From a virus, in the IMG/VR virus record IMGVR_UViG_3300006735_000120, positions 1 to 31,942 of that record: DNA of 31,942 bases, one strand, 5' to 3'. Every line of letters begins with the position of its first letter. Position 1 is the first letter of the stretch. Of the stretch, positions 1 through 8,749 are shown one piece after another. The notes beneath the pieces were generated by a model. That model worked only from the letters and a program-made list of their open reading frames with translations, made no database searches and was not told the origin of the DNA. Position numbers and translations under genes: made by a program.

Positions 1-16
1 GGAAAATATATACTCT

Positions 17-1078
17 TCATCCTATCATATCCATAGCAGGAAGTTCATATTGATCTTTACCTTCTGCTAGTATCATAGCAATTTCTTTCTCTGCATCAGA
101 AAAAATCTTCTCTCCATTAAGAGAAACACCACCAGGAAGTTGTACTCCTTGGAACTTGATTAAGTTCTGACCCCACTGCCTTTTAATTAAAGCAGGAATG
201 TATTTCTTAAGCCATCTATCATTATAGACTTGTGTGTATTCCATAGGATCTAATGCCCTATAACAATCTATAAGAAGGTAGTTTCCTTCTACAACCTTTG
301 AAGGATCTATATCTAAAAATAATTTATCTTGTCTTTGATTCCATCTATACTCCACTAAAGCACCAGTGTTGACAACCATATCTAGAGTCTCAAAGTACTG
401 GCGAATCATATAGTAATTCGTCATATCAAAATTACCAAAAGCAAATCCAGATGAGAATGAGAATATATCCATCAAGAAATACTGGTTACTCAATCCAAAG
501 AGATCATTACGAACCCAGTTAGATGATACACCAAATACTTTAGATATACCTATAACATGATTAGGTATTGAAAGAAAATTATTTCTATTCTCCCATGTAG
601 TATCACTATCAACTGATTTAACTTCTATAGTTGCATCAGTGTTACCACCACTAATGGTAATAGTGTCTCCAATAGCATAATCTTGACCATCATCATTAAT
701 TAATATAGATGTTATAACACCACTATCTGTGGTAGTATTAAATGTTAATCCAGTACCACTACCACCAGTAGTAGCAACTGCAGTATTGTTAGTATACCCT
801 GTTCCACCAGATGTCAAGGTAAATGTTACAGTACCTTCATCACCTGAAACAACTTTAAGTTGATCGGAACCATTAAATCTTTCTACATCATCAGCAGTAA
901 TTTTATGTTTAAGAAACATTCTCTCGATGCCATCAAAATGACGTTCATGAAAATGTTGCAAAGCATCATCAATTAGGTCTTCCACCTGTTCATCATCTAC
1001 GTTGACTTCCAGTACTGGATGACCTAATCTCCTTAATGCGTAGTCTTTTAACTCTGCCCTAGAGGAAGGTTGTGCCAT
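17..1078 (-). CDS. 13: T4-like neck protein gp13 with inserted beta-repeat domain
   Basis: Neck (head completion) protein that, in T4, sits between the capsid portal and the tail. Residues 8-60 match my memory of the T4 gp13 N-terminus: an ELKDY..RRLG.PVLEV.V segment, then a helical stretch with DDAL..FHERHFDG and an aromatic/basic continuation. The fold resumes at TTWENRNNF (about residues 160-168) and runs to the C-terminus. Between them, about residues 83-157 form a Gly/Thr-rich insert with GGTGY and GQDYAIGDTITI motifs that T4 gp13 (about 309 aa) lacks; the protein here is 353 aa. The gene lies 9 nt downstream of the 1725-aa virion protein gene, and gp14 would be expected just beyond the left edge. 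The assignment rests on remembered family sequence, not a search. Confidence 0.85.
   Translation of the reverse strand: MAQPSSRAELKDYALRRLGHPVLEVNVDDEQVEDLIDDALQHFHERHFDGIERMFLKHKITADDVERFNGSDQLKVVSGDEGTVTFTLTSGGTGYTNNTAVATTGGSGTGLTFNTTTDSGVITSILINDDGQDYAIGDTITISGGNTDATIEVKSVDSDTTWENRNNFLSIPNHVIGISKVFGVSSNWVRNDLFGLSNQYFLMDIFSFSSGFAFGNFDMTNYYMIRQYFETLDMVVNTGALVEYRWNQRQDKLFLDIDPSKVVEGNYLLIDCYRALDPMEYTQVYNDRWLKKYIPALIKRQWGQNLIKFQGVQLPGGVSLNGEKIFSDAEKEIAMILAEGKDQYELPAMDMIG
608..832 (-). repeat. Inserted GxGY/GD beta-repeat module within gp13
   Basis: Codes for about residues 83-157 of the neck protein. It has two half-units with GTGY and DYAIGDTITISG motifs, followed by a TIEVKSV strand. The same signature (GxGYxxxDxxxIxG, then IxVxxV) recurs several times in the neighbouring 1725-aa protein, so this looks like a mobile structural module shared between adjacent virion genes. 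Confidence 0.55.
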
Positions 1079-1087
1079 GTTATTTCT

Positions 1088-4000
1088 TTATGCTTGTGCT
1101 TCTGCCCAACGTAAGTTAATTGTTGCGTTAATAGCACTACCAGACGTTAGGTAAGCATTAATCGCCAGAACATCAGGACCGTTGGGGAATGTACCACGTC
1201 CACCAATTGGTGTGTTAGTAAGTTCTTTTAATTCTGATAGATCTAGGTTGTCCCTTTCACCACCACCAGAGGCAGTAAATGAGAATACCTGCTCTCCAGG
1301 AATTGCCGCCTCAACAATTGGTTCGAAGGTATATGTAGTAGATCCAGCAGTACCTGGTCTCGTTCTGTCGGAGAAGATCAAGTAAACTTTATTGCTATCG
1401 TAGTAGTAATCCCTAATGTTAGCAACAGTAGCACCACCTTTTAGATTACCACCAGAAACTTTCCAACCAATCTGTACACCAGCAACATCTGTTCGATTAA
1501 ATATAATCCATGTTGTATTATAATTTTGAGTATTGGCGTTAGTAGCAGTAATTGCTGAAGCAGCACCCTCCCATGTAACGTCACCACCAGAGGCAACTTG
1601 TGCAAATGATGGTTGTCCACCAGCACCACCAGTATTCAATCCATTCCATAAAATACTTGTTGGATCATCAGGGTAGTTTTTAGGATTCATAACACCCTCA
1701 ACAATAACACCCTGTGAACTCGATCCACCCTGTGTAGTGATCTCAATGTTCTTGAGTAGTAATTGTGCTCGGTTGATTAGTTCTCTTTCTCCTAGGTCTC
1801 CAGTAACAGAGTTAGAAACACTAGGTGATAGACGAATCAAGAAGATAGCACTTTTACTAGTTGAAATTTCAATTTCCTTTTCTTGCCATGAGAAGAGATA
1901 ACCACGATCTTCATCAAATCCACCATCAGTTAGGAATGCAGAACCCCAGTGGTTAATCTGTGGTGTAGCAGTAGTTGATAGTAAAACAACACCACTACCT
2001 TTGGTGTGAGCAATAGCACTACCAGCAGTATAAGTTCTTTGAGATCCACCAGCAAAATTAGTGTGAGTTGCTGCTCTTGTAAGACCAGACAAAATATTAC
2101 CAGTTTTGTTGTTATAATTAATAATCTCGTTATTCATAATCAATGTACCACTAGAAGGGAATAGTGTTCCGTCTTCTAATGTCATTGTCTCTTGACTTGA
2201 ATCCATTGCAACTTCCACCCTTCCTCTAGCACCTTCATTAATAACCTCATACCTAACAGGTAGGTTACCAGAACGCATAAATGCTTCGTTGTTCATGTTG
2301 TTATTCTTCAATCTATGTAAGAATACAAAATCACCAGATGGTCCTCTGAACATCCAATCAATGAATCCTGCTCCGTACCATGAGTATTGGAATCCCATCA
2401 TCTGCATCTTCGTGATGTCAGTAATGTATCCAGACTTACCTGTACCATCTGCTCTATCAAGGTTCCACTGACTTTGTGGAATAAGAATTTCTTTTGTTAG
2501 TGCAGCTTTTACATTAGAAACTGTAGTAACTCCCCTATAATCAGGATTCATATACAAAGTTGAATCGTCATCAATCTCTGTAACGAGATGACACATACCA
2601 CGAATTACAATACGGTCACCCACTTTTAACTGTTCAGTAAATTTAGTATTGACTCCTGTTAATGTGTTACTATCTGGAGTAGCAGTTACGGTACCAGCAA
2701 TTTGGTATGTGGAAGACCTTAATCCACAGGAAACGATATCACCATCATACTGAATGAATATACCATTCTGATCATCAAAAGCACCAGCACGAACTGTAGA
2801 ACCTTTCCACTTATAAAGTGAAACAACTGGTTGCTCACCAAATTGTGCATTAGTATGTTCTAATACTTGTGTAGCAATAACGGTAAATGTAATTTCATCA
2901 ACGACTGATGCTACAACATAATGACCATTATAACCAGTAGATGTTATACCACGAAGTTGTATCTGTGCTCCAACTTGGAAACCATGATTCAAATCATCTG
3001 TTTTAAGTGTAATGATACTTCCAACTCCTGTACCAGTAGAAATAGCAGAACGCAAGTCGTAGTTTGGAGCAAACAAAGCACCAGTGGTATACATAATACC
3101 TTTACCTGACTGGTATCTAATATACTTTTTAGATTGTCTAACTGCTTGAGCACCATGAGCAGGTGATCCAGTTCCCAATTGTACACCACCATCAAATGGT
3201 CTATGTCGATAGAATGAATCTGTTCTTGGATATACCTTACCAACCAAACTACCAGAAACTGTACCAGTAGTTCTTGCGGTATATAATATTGTAGTTAATG
3301 ACGGAACTTCATTGATGTAAAATGGTCCAGAACACAAATCATGTCCACCTCCACTAGATGTGATTGCTGATAGAATTGTATCTCCAGGAACCAAACCATG
3401 ATTAGATGCAAATTCAACTTTTATTTGTGCAATTGCTGAATAGGATACTGTAGTTGCTGTTGCAATTACTTGAGTTGTGGGAGAAGATAGAGAAATTGCT
3501 GGGTAGAAAACAAGAGAATCTCCTGTTACTGGAGTACCAGATGCTGACACTGCAAGAACACCACCATCTGATGTTATATCAGTTACAGTGATAGTCATAT
3601 CATTGGTTGTATCTAAACCACCCAATGTACTACCAAGAATCTTAAATTGATATCCAACTTTATATCCAGTACCAGCATCATCAACAGTAGGAGAATATAC
3701 TCCACCAGTAATTGATGGAAGGAATCTTGCTCCAAAAGAAGGAGCGTTTACAAACATTCTATCGAACTGTTCACTACCATCAACGGCTGTACCAGAATGA
3801 GAAATTCCAGTAATAGCACCAGCAGCAGTAACAGAACTAACAGTAATAGTTAAATCATTAGTTGAATCTACTCCACCCATTCTACTACCATTAATAGTAA
3901 TAGTATCATTAATTGCATATCCAGTACCTTGATTTTGAGTAGTTACTGTATATGATGGTGAAGTCGATGTATTAGAATTAGTAGTAGTAATAGAAACTGA

Positions 4001-6265
4001 CATTGTTTGAGTGTCAGCACCAAATCCACCAGAATCTTCTGTGACTACAGCACAAAGAAAGTTAACTCCAGGAGTTTTAGAAAATAAATCTATTACTGCC
4101 ACTCCATTAGTTGGTGTTTGATCTGCTTTACTTACAGCATAACATGGTGTTGGATTTCCAGCATTCTGTTCAGCAAGATCATTGATTAATAAAACAAGTC
4201 CATTCCTTACTTCAGTTACAGTATCACCAGCAAGTGCAGTATATTCAAATTCAGATATTGTGCTATTAATAGTTTCAGTGATTATTGCTTTGAATGTATC
4301 ACCAGTTTCAATTGTTCCACCGATAAGTATCTCATGTACTTCCTGTCTGGTAACACCAGAACCAGTTCGGTCAATATCAAATTGAGCATTGATACCAGAT
4401 CCACTAGTACTATCTTGGTTTTGGTTTGTATAAGTTTGACTTGCATCAAGACCTACACCAAATGTATTATAACTTGTAATGTTTCCTTCTGCACCAACTC
4501 CAGTAATGTAAATATCAAGATCCTGTTCAGGAGAAGAACCTTCTAACTGGTTACCATAAATCGTAATTTTTTCTCCAACAAAATAATCCCTACCGTCATT
4601 GATAGAAGTAGAAGCAACTACTGAAGGACTGCCACTAATGTTACTATGAGTTGATTGTACAGTAAACCCATCAATAGCACCATTACCATCAACAGATGTT
4701 ATTTCAATTCTTAAATCATTACCAGCTTCGTCTGCTGGTGTACCAACTCCAGGAGTACCATCAACACCACCAACTTGAGATCCTAGGATATTAAATATAA
4801 CATTTCCAGCAACTACATAGTTTTCACCACCACTATTAAGACTTACAGTATAACCAGCACTAGATCCACCAGTTCTAATTACTGTAAATAAAGCACCTAC
4901 TCCTGCTCCACCGTTATTGTCACCACCAATCCAAGTTGGTGCTAAATTTGAGTATTCTGTTTTTTCGTTTATACTAACAGAAGTATAAGCACCCTTTGTT
5001 CTCTGAACATTAAATACTGCACATGGGTGTATTGGTGTTGATGCTGCTGATCCTATACCTAATCCAAAGTTCTGTATAATACCATCCACAGCACCAGAAA
5101 TAAAACTGTTACCTGTTTTATCTGTTGTGTATGGAGAAGACAATGTTACGACACTACCTTCAATATTAGTAACGAAAATAGTATCACCAGAACCATTGTT
5201 TAATGCAGCACCAATTGCAATATTTTGTGTATCGTTAAATGTAATAGTTGATACAGGTGCAACAAATGAATTCGTAATATTAAGAGTAGTATTAGTACCA
5301 ACAACACCAGTTACCTGTGTTCCTGTTGCAATACCAGTAGCAGATAAAGGAGCACCTATAGGTGGCAAGGTAGATGATGGATTTATACCAAATGTTACAG
5401 AACCAGCAGGTGTAGAACCTTCTGTCGCAAAATTTCCTGCTGATCCATTTGTGTCTACAGTGAATGTAGGAGATGTTCCAATTTCAGCACCAGTATAGAA
5501 TCCAGCTTCTTTTAGGAATGTAAAACTAGATTTAAGTGAAGAACCAGCAGTAGTTCCTACTTTTGCTTTTGAATAATAAGTGAATTCTTTTGAATTAGGA
5601 ACAGTATTAATAATAAATGAACCTTCAGCAGATGAAAATCCTATCACAGAATCAGCAAGACCTTTCATACTGATAGGATCTCCCACAGAAAGACCATGTT
5701 CTAATATTGTAGTAACTGTAATTAAAGAAGGACCAATACCACTAGAACCTGCTGAAGCATCTGTTACAATCTCTGTTGTAGCAATATCAGAACCAGGAAT
5801 CTCGTATATAGAAGGATAATTTCTTAATAGGTCAATACTTTGCCACTTCGTTGGTTGAATTCCATACTCAAAGTCAGCATCAAGCATAGACTCTGGAGCA
5901 GCAAAACGCATACGTTCGATAGCGTCTGTACCGAAGTCGTATGGTCTAGTTCTTTGCTCATCTTGTTCAACAAAGATCTGAACAGGATCAGATGATGCAT
6001 ATGCTGTAGTATCATATAAGAACGTAATAGTTGTTACACCATTAGTTCTCATGTTTTCATTTATAAAATCTGGGTCAGAACCAGTTTGATTAAATGCGAC
6101 ACTAACTTGTCTTGTAGTATCAGCAAAATTATATAAAACTTCATTCTTTTCAGTATTAGTAATCAACAAAAGTTGTTCACTATCATACTTACCAAGAAGT
6201 TTTAGCGTCCCTACACCAGCAATACCTGGAGAAAATATATAATCCCGAATCTGTTTCTTTGCCAT
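1088..6265 (-). CDS. Large virion structural protein (1725 aa) of marine T4-like phages
   Basis: A very large, beta-rich virion protein of a type I recognise from marine T4-like phages; its exact role is not known to me. The N-terminal 150 residues (MAKKQIRDYIFSPG start, then a DADFEYGIQPTKW segment) and a C-terminal region (YGAGFIDWMFRGP, then a NNEAFMRSGNLPVRYEV segment) are the conserved ends. Between them lie Thr/Ser/Gly-rich repeats carrying GTGYAINDTITI, GTGYKVGYQFKI and GGVDSTNDLTI-like motifs. AAGGA lies about 3 nt upstream of the ATG, and only 9 nt separate it from the upstream 376-aa gene, so the two are co-transcribed with gp13. By position it falls in the T4 gene 9-12/wac interval. 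A baseplate, whisker or fibre role is inferred. Confidence 0.8.
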   Translation of the reverse strand: MAKKQIRDYIFSPGIAGVGTLKLLGKYDSEQLLLITNTEKNEVLYNFADTTRQVSVAFNQTGSDPDFINENMRTNGVTTITFLYDTTAYASSDPVQIFVEQDEQRTRPYDFGTDAIERMRFAAPESMLDADFEYGIQPTKWQSIDLLRNYPSIYEIPGSDIATTEIVTDASAGSSGIGPSLITVTTILEHGLSVGDPISMKGLADSVIGFSSAEGSFIINTVPNSKEFTYYSKAKVGTTAGSSLKSSFTFLKEAGFYTGAEIGTSPTFTVDTNGSAGNFATEGSTPAGSVTFGINPSSTLPPIGAPLSATGIATGTQVTGVVGTNTTLNITNSFVAPVSTITFNDTQNIAIGAALNNGSGDTIFVTNIEGSVVTLSSPYTTDKTGNSFISGAVDGIIQNFGLGIGSAASTPIHPCAVFNVQRTKGAYTSVSINEKTEYSNLAPTWIGGDNNGGAGVGALFTVIRTGGSSAGYTVSLNSGGENYVVAGNVIFNILGSQVGGVDGTPGVGTPADEAGNDLRIEITSVDGNGAIDGFTVQSTHSNISGSPSVVASTSINDGRDYFVGEKITIYGNQLEGSSPEQDLDIYITGVGAEGNITSYNTFGVGLDASQTYTNQNQDSTSGSGINAQFDIDRTGSGVTRQEVHEILIGGTIETGDTFKAIITETINSTISEFEYTALAGDTVTEVRNGLVLLINDLAEQNAGNPTPCYAVSKADQTPTNGVAVIDLFSKTPGVNFLCAVVTEDSGGFGADTQTMSVSITTTNSNTSTSPSYTVTTQNQGTGYAINDTITINGSRMGGVDSTNDLTITVSSVTAAGAITGISHSGTAVDGSEQFDRMFVNAPSFGARFLPSITGGVYSPTVDDAGTGYKVGYQFKILGSTLGGLDTTNDMTITVTDITSDGGVLAVSASGTPVTGDSLVFYPAISLSSPTTQVIATATTVSYSAIAQIKVEFASNHGLVPGDTILSAITSSGGGHDLCSGPFYINEVPSLTTILYTARTTGTVSGSLVGKVYPRTDSFYRHRPFDGGVQLGTGSPAHGAQAVRQSKKYIRYQSGKGIMYTTGALFAPNYDLRSAISTGTGVGSIITLKTDDLNHGFQVGAQIQLRGITSTGYNGHYVVASVVDEITFTVIATQVLEHTNAQFGEQPVVSLYKWKGSTVRAGAFDDQNGIFIQYDGDIVSCGLRSSTYQIAGTVTATPDSNTLTGVNTKFTEQLKVGDRIVIRGMCHLVTEIDDDSTLYMNPDYRGVTTVSNVKAALTKEILIPQSQWNLDRADGTGKSGYITDITKMQMMGFQYSWYGAGFIDWMFRGPSGDFVFLHRLKNNNMNNEAFMRSGNLPVRYEVINEGARGRVEVAMDSSQETMTLEDGTLFPSSGTLIMNNEIINYNNKTGNILSGLTRAATHTNFAGGSQRTYTAGSAIAHTKGSGVVLLSTTATPQINHWGSAFLTDGGFDEDRGYLFSWQEKEIEISTSKSAIFLIRLSPSVSNSVTGDLGERELINRAQLLLKNIEITTQGGSSSQGVIVEGVMNPKNYPDDPTSILWNGLNTGGAGGQPSFAQVASGGDVTWEGAASAITATNANTQNYNTTWIIFNRTDVAGVQIGWKVSGGNLKGGATVANIRDYYYDSNKVYLIFSDRTRPGTAGSTTYTFEPIVEAAIPGEQVFSFTASGGGERDNLDLSELKELTNTPIGGRGTFPNGPDVLAINAYLTSGSAINATINLRWAEAQA
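3560..4900 (-). repeat. GxGY...GGxDxxND beta-repeat array in the 1725-aa protein
   Basis: The central part of the large virion protein contains at least four related units. Each has a (D/E)xGxxYxxG or GTGYxxxD turn, an I-x-G-S strand, usually GGxDxxND, and then a TI(T)VxxV strand. The clearest pair, about 90-100 residues apart, carries GGVDSTNDLTITV and GGLDTTNDMTITV. Boundaries are approximate. The gp13 insert resembles these units. Confidence 0.6.
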
Positions 6266-6274
6266 AATCCTTGT

Positions 6275-7405
6275 TTATCCTAGTGCGATAGAGAAAGCAG
6301 TAATCTTTGAATCAACATACCTACGATTAACAGCATCTGTTTGATCAGTAGGCTCTGCAAGATTTGTTACCTTATTATTTAGAAGATCTAAATTAGATGA
6401 AAATGACCCAGAAGTACCTGTGAGGTTACCAGTGGATGGGTCAACACTAAATTTATTTGCTCCAACTTCAAGAGTACCAGATGTACTAATACCACCAACA
6501 GAAGATATAGATCCTTGAGTAGATATTAAACCAGTTTCATTTGATATACCATATTTTTGAACATCAGTGGAATTATAACCAGTAAGTGTTCCTCTTACAT
6601 CGGTAGATCCAGATACATCCAATCCACTAGATGCTGTAAGTTTTCCTGTAAGAACAGAAGTTCCACCAACCGTAAGATTACTACCAACATCAAGAGTTGT
6701 ACCAACATCTAAACTACCTGCTAGTGATAAGTCGGTAGTAATAATTGTATAATTAAATTTAGCGTATGCAGCAAACGCTACATCAGGATTATCAGTATAG
6801 ACGATAACACTTTGATCTCCACGTACTTTAATATCAGTTCTTTGATATGTCTGTCTTGGATTTACATCAAGGTTATACTCCATGTACTCGTCTGGAGCAA
6901 GTGTAATTTCATTTTCTGAACTTACACCAATTCTAACTCTGGATGGATTCGGACCTTGATTGGTAATGAAAATGTTTATTGTTGCTTCTTCACCACTAGG
7001 AACAGTGTATAAAACTGCTTGAGATTTAGGATTAGATAACTTTACTGAATTAACAAATCCAGATTGTCCTGTTGGATCATCAAGCATCTGACCCTGAATA
7101 ATAAAACTTGTATTATCCTTGTCAGATTCTATTACTAAATTTTGATTATTTGCATAATATATCGATGCAGTTTCATAACTCTCACCTTCTTCAATAATAT
7201 GATCATAAATGATATATGATGAAGGATCAAATTCTGTTAACGATCCAGAAGAAACACCAACTCTTATTCTAGTTGGAAATGGATTCTTGTGAGTAACAGT
7301 AAGTTTTCCCTCAACTAACTTGCCTGAATCTGCAGTATGAAGAATAGCTCTTGCATCTTTAGATGGTGTTAACGATCCTAAATAACCAAAGGTAGGATTT
7401 GTCAT
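6275..7405 (-). CDS. Virion structural protein, fibre-like (376 aa)
   Basis: Probable virion protein of the tail or fibre region. Residues about 20-215 contain two related beta-domains, each with a (TRIRVGVSS / SRVRIGVSS) strand followed by an acidic Y-rich stretch; this looks like an internal duplication. Residues about 225-330 are low-complexity Gly/Ser/Thr/Leu repeats (SLDVGTTLDVGSNLTVGG style), as in trimeric fibre shafts. The C-terminus, with LLNNKVTNLAEPTDQTDAV then RRYVD, is a motif common at the ends of phage fibre proteins. It starts a late transcription unit: a perfect TATAAATA lies about 42 nt upstream and an AGGAACAGG ribosome site precedes the ATG. The 1725-aa protein and gp13 follow directly. 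By position it could stand in for T4 wac or gp12, but this is inference. Confidence 0.7.
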   Translation of the reverse strand: MTNPTFGYLGSLTPSKDARAILHTADSGKLVEGKLTVTHKNPFPTRIRVGVSSGSLTEFDPSSYIIYDHIIEEGESYETASIYYANNQNLVIESDKDNTSFIIQGQMLDDPTGQSGFVNSVKLSNPKSQAVLYTVPSGEEATINIFITNQGPNPSRVRIGVSSENEITLAPDEYMEYNLDVNPRQTYQRTDIKVRGDQSVIVYTDNPDVAFAAYAKFNYTIITTDLSLAGSLDVGTTLDVGSNLTVGGTSVLTGKLTASSGLDVSGSTDVRGTLTGYNSTDVQKYGISNETGLISTQGSISSVGGISTSGTLEVGANKFSVDPSTGNLTGTSGSFSSNLDLLNNKVTNLAEPTDQTDAVNRRYVDSKITAFSIALG

Positions 7406-7446
7406 GCCTGTTCCTGCTTGCGAATTTAATAATTCTATGTTATTCT

Positions 7447-7454
7447 TATTTATA
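7447..7454 (-). promoter_or_regulatory. T4-type late promoter TATAAATA
   Basis: Reads TATAAATA on the minus strand, an exact match to the T4 late-promoter octamer, about 42 nt upstream of the 376-aa virion gene in an otherwise non-coding gap. It likely drives the 376-aa, 1725-aa and gp13 genes. Confidence 0.7.
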
Positions 7455-7456
7455 AT
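7451..7456 (+). promoter_or_regulatory. Possible plus-strand -10 box (TATAAT)
   Basis: An exact TATAAT hexamer lies 22 nt upstream of the epimerase start and overlaps the minus-strand late promoter. No convincing -35 box is present at the normal spacing, so this is tentative. If real, the island gene would be read by host-type polymerase from a divergent overlapping promoter. Confidence 0.3.
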
Positions 7457-7465
7457 TTAGTGGTT

Positions 7466-7470
7466 GAAGG
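7466..7470 (+). promoter_or_regulatory. Ribosome binding site GAAGG deciding the epimerase start
   Basis: GAAGG lies 8 nt before the ATG at 7479. It falls inside the codons that would follow an upstream in-frame TTG (7464), which argues for the ATG. Confidence 0.6.
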
Positions 7471-7478
7471 TTTTATTT

Positions 7479-8270
7479 ATGAAAATGATTACTGGATGTA
7501 ATGGATTTATTGGATCACACTTTAAAGAAAGAGAAGAAAAGTATATTGGTGTAGAAGCATTTAATGCAGTTCATATGATTGAGAACTTCCCTAACTGGGA
7601 TGATATAGATGAGATCATTCATATGGGAGCAATCTCTTCGACTGTAGAAACAGATCTTAATAAGTTACATTTCTATAACGTAGACCTCACTCTACGTTTA
7701 TTTGAACAAGCTATCAAGTATAATATACCAGTAAAGTATGCGTCGTCAGCATCTGTGTATGGTAATGGAAGTGCTGGTTGGGGGGATCTAAATCCATTAA
7801 ACTACTATGCTATAACAAAACTTCAAATTGATTATTGGGTACAAGATAACATAGATCGTTTCAGTAATATACAAGGATTTAGATTCTTTAATGTATATGG
7901 ACCTGGAGAAGAATTGAAAGGAGATCAACGTAGTCCTATCAGTAAGTTTACTGAACAAGCAAAGATGACTGGTCAAATTAAAGTCTTTGAAGACTCTAAA
8001 AAAATGTCAAGAGATTTTGTTTGTGTTAATGACGTAGTTGATGTAGTATTAAATGCTAACAATCCTTCTGGTATCTATGATCTTGGTAGTGGAGACTCTA
8101 TAGATTTCTATACTGTTGCAGAAATCATTGCAGACAAAGAAGGTGCTGATATTAAAGAAATACCATTCCCTAAACATTTAGAAGGTAAATATCAATATAA
8201 CACCGAGTCAAATATGTCTTGGTCAGATCATAAATTTATTACGGTACATGAATATGTCAATAACTCCTGA
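7479..8270 (+). CDS. hldD: HldD-like ADP-heptose 6-epimerase (NAD-dependent SDR)
   Basis: Extended short-chain dehydrogenase/epimerase most like ADP-L-glycero-D-manno-heptose 6-epimerase, which inverts C6 of ADP-heptose in the cytoplasm. Numbered from the chosen ATG (263 aa): TGCNGFIG nucleotide-binding loop at 5-12; an HMGAISSTVETD segment (48-59), an HldD hallmark; catalytic Y110xxxK114; VYGPGEELKG at 139-148; and SRDFVCVNDVV at 177-187. It is shorter than typical HldD (about 310 aa) and trimmed at the C-terminus. The start at 7479 is preferred over an upstream TTG because GAAGG lies 8 nt before it. It is one of two plus-strand genes in the window and faces the minus-strand operon carrying HldA- and HldC-like genes, which supports the heptose assignment. 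Another nucleotide-sugar epimerase remains possible. Confidence 0.82.
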   Translation: MKMITGCNGFIGSHFKEREEKYIGVEAFNAVHMIENFPNWDDIDEIIHMGAISSTVETDLNKLHFYNVDLTLRLFEQAIKYNIPVKYASSASVYGNGSAGWGDLNPLNYYAITKLQIDYWVQDNIDRFSNIQGFRFFNVYGPGEELKGDQRSPISKFTEQAKMTGQIKVFEDSKKMSRDFVCVNDVVDVVLNANNPSGIYDLGSGDSIDFYTVAEIIADKEGADIKEIPFPKHLEGKYQYNTESNMSWSDHKFITVHEYVNNS

Positions 8271-8421
8271 AAAAGCAGCAAACTTAATATCCTTAATGGA
8301 ACTTATGGAAGATACCATAGAGCATTATTGCGATCAACATATGGTATCAGGTGAATCAGCATGGACAATGGCAGCATCACTCGCAGATGCAAAACTCCAT
8401 ACAGAATTTAATCACCCCTAA
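8254..8421 (+). CDS. Small conserved-looking hypothetical protein (55 aa)
   Basis: A 55-residue reading frame beginning MSITPEKAAN and ending TEFNHP. It overlaps the last 17 nt of the epimerase gene in another frame, and its end overlaps the cupin gene on the opposite strand by 14 nt. The protein looks genuine rather than random: it is amphipathic and helical, with an acidic MELMEDTIEHYCDQH stretch and then a WTMAASLADAKLH segment. It fills the only space between two convergent genes. No clear ribosome site is visible, so translation is probably coupled to the epimerase. Function not recognised. Confidence 0.55.
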   Translation: MSITPEKAANLISLMELMEDTIEHYCDQHMVSGESAWTMAASLADAKLHTEFNHP

Positions 8422-8749
8422 CTATTCTATAACTATCATCTTCGAAATGTTCTGTAGAGAATTCGAATAATTCTACATCTGTAATACCCTCCATCATGTG
8501 TCTTAACCCAGGAGGGATATAGAATTTATCACCTTTCTTTAATATAACTGTCTTTGCATCAGAGAAATCATCTTCGTAACCATGAGTCATCTTTAGTTCA
8601 CCACTCTGAACATAGAATGTCTCATCTTTAATCTTGTGATAATGATATGAACACTTCATACCTGCATTAAAAAATAGAAGTTTTCCACAATAGTTTGAAC
8701 TATTGCAGATCCACTTCTCATATCCCCATCCCTTTTCTACTATCTTCAT
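8408..8749 (-). CDS. Single-domain cupin, sugar-isomerase-like
   Basis: Small cupin (113 aa) of the mannose-6-phosphate isomerase/sugar epimerase type. Metal-binding motif 1 is visible as H36-x-H38 with E43 in YHYHKIKDETFYVQSGE, and motif 2 as GDKFYIPPGLRH with H84. The ending EFSTEHFEDDSYRIVRGD is typical of phosphomannose-isomerase-like cupins. It begins inside the stop of the HAD gene (ATGA overlap) and is the last gene of the sugar operon. Substrate unknown: it could isomerise a hexose or heptose phosphate, or act as an epimerase on a nucleotide sugar. The fold call is firm; the reaction is not. Confidence 0.8.
   Translation of the reverse strand: MKIVEKGWGYEKWICNSSNYCGKLLFFNAGMKCSYHYHKIKDETFYVQSGELKMTHGYEDDFSDAKTVILKKGDKFYIPPGLRHMMEGITDVELFEFSTEHFEDDSYRIVRGD

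Noticed and set aside
5127-5498. Plus-strand 123-codon frame in the 1725-aa gene (and a similar one at 31021-31392)
   Set aside because: Antisense to strong virion genes, Val/Pro/Ser-rich shadow composition, no ribosome site or domain.
7464-7478. Upstream TTG start for the epimerase
   Set aside because: The GAAGG ribosome site lies inside those codons, and the nucleotide-binding loop begins right after the ATG at 7479 as usual for the family.
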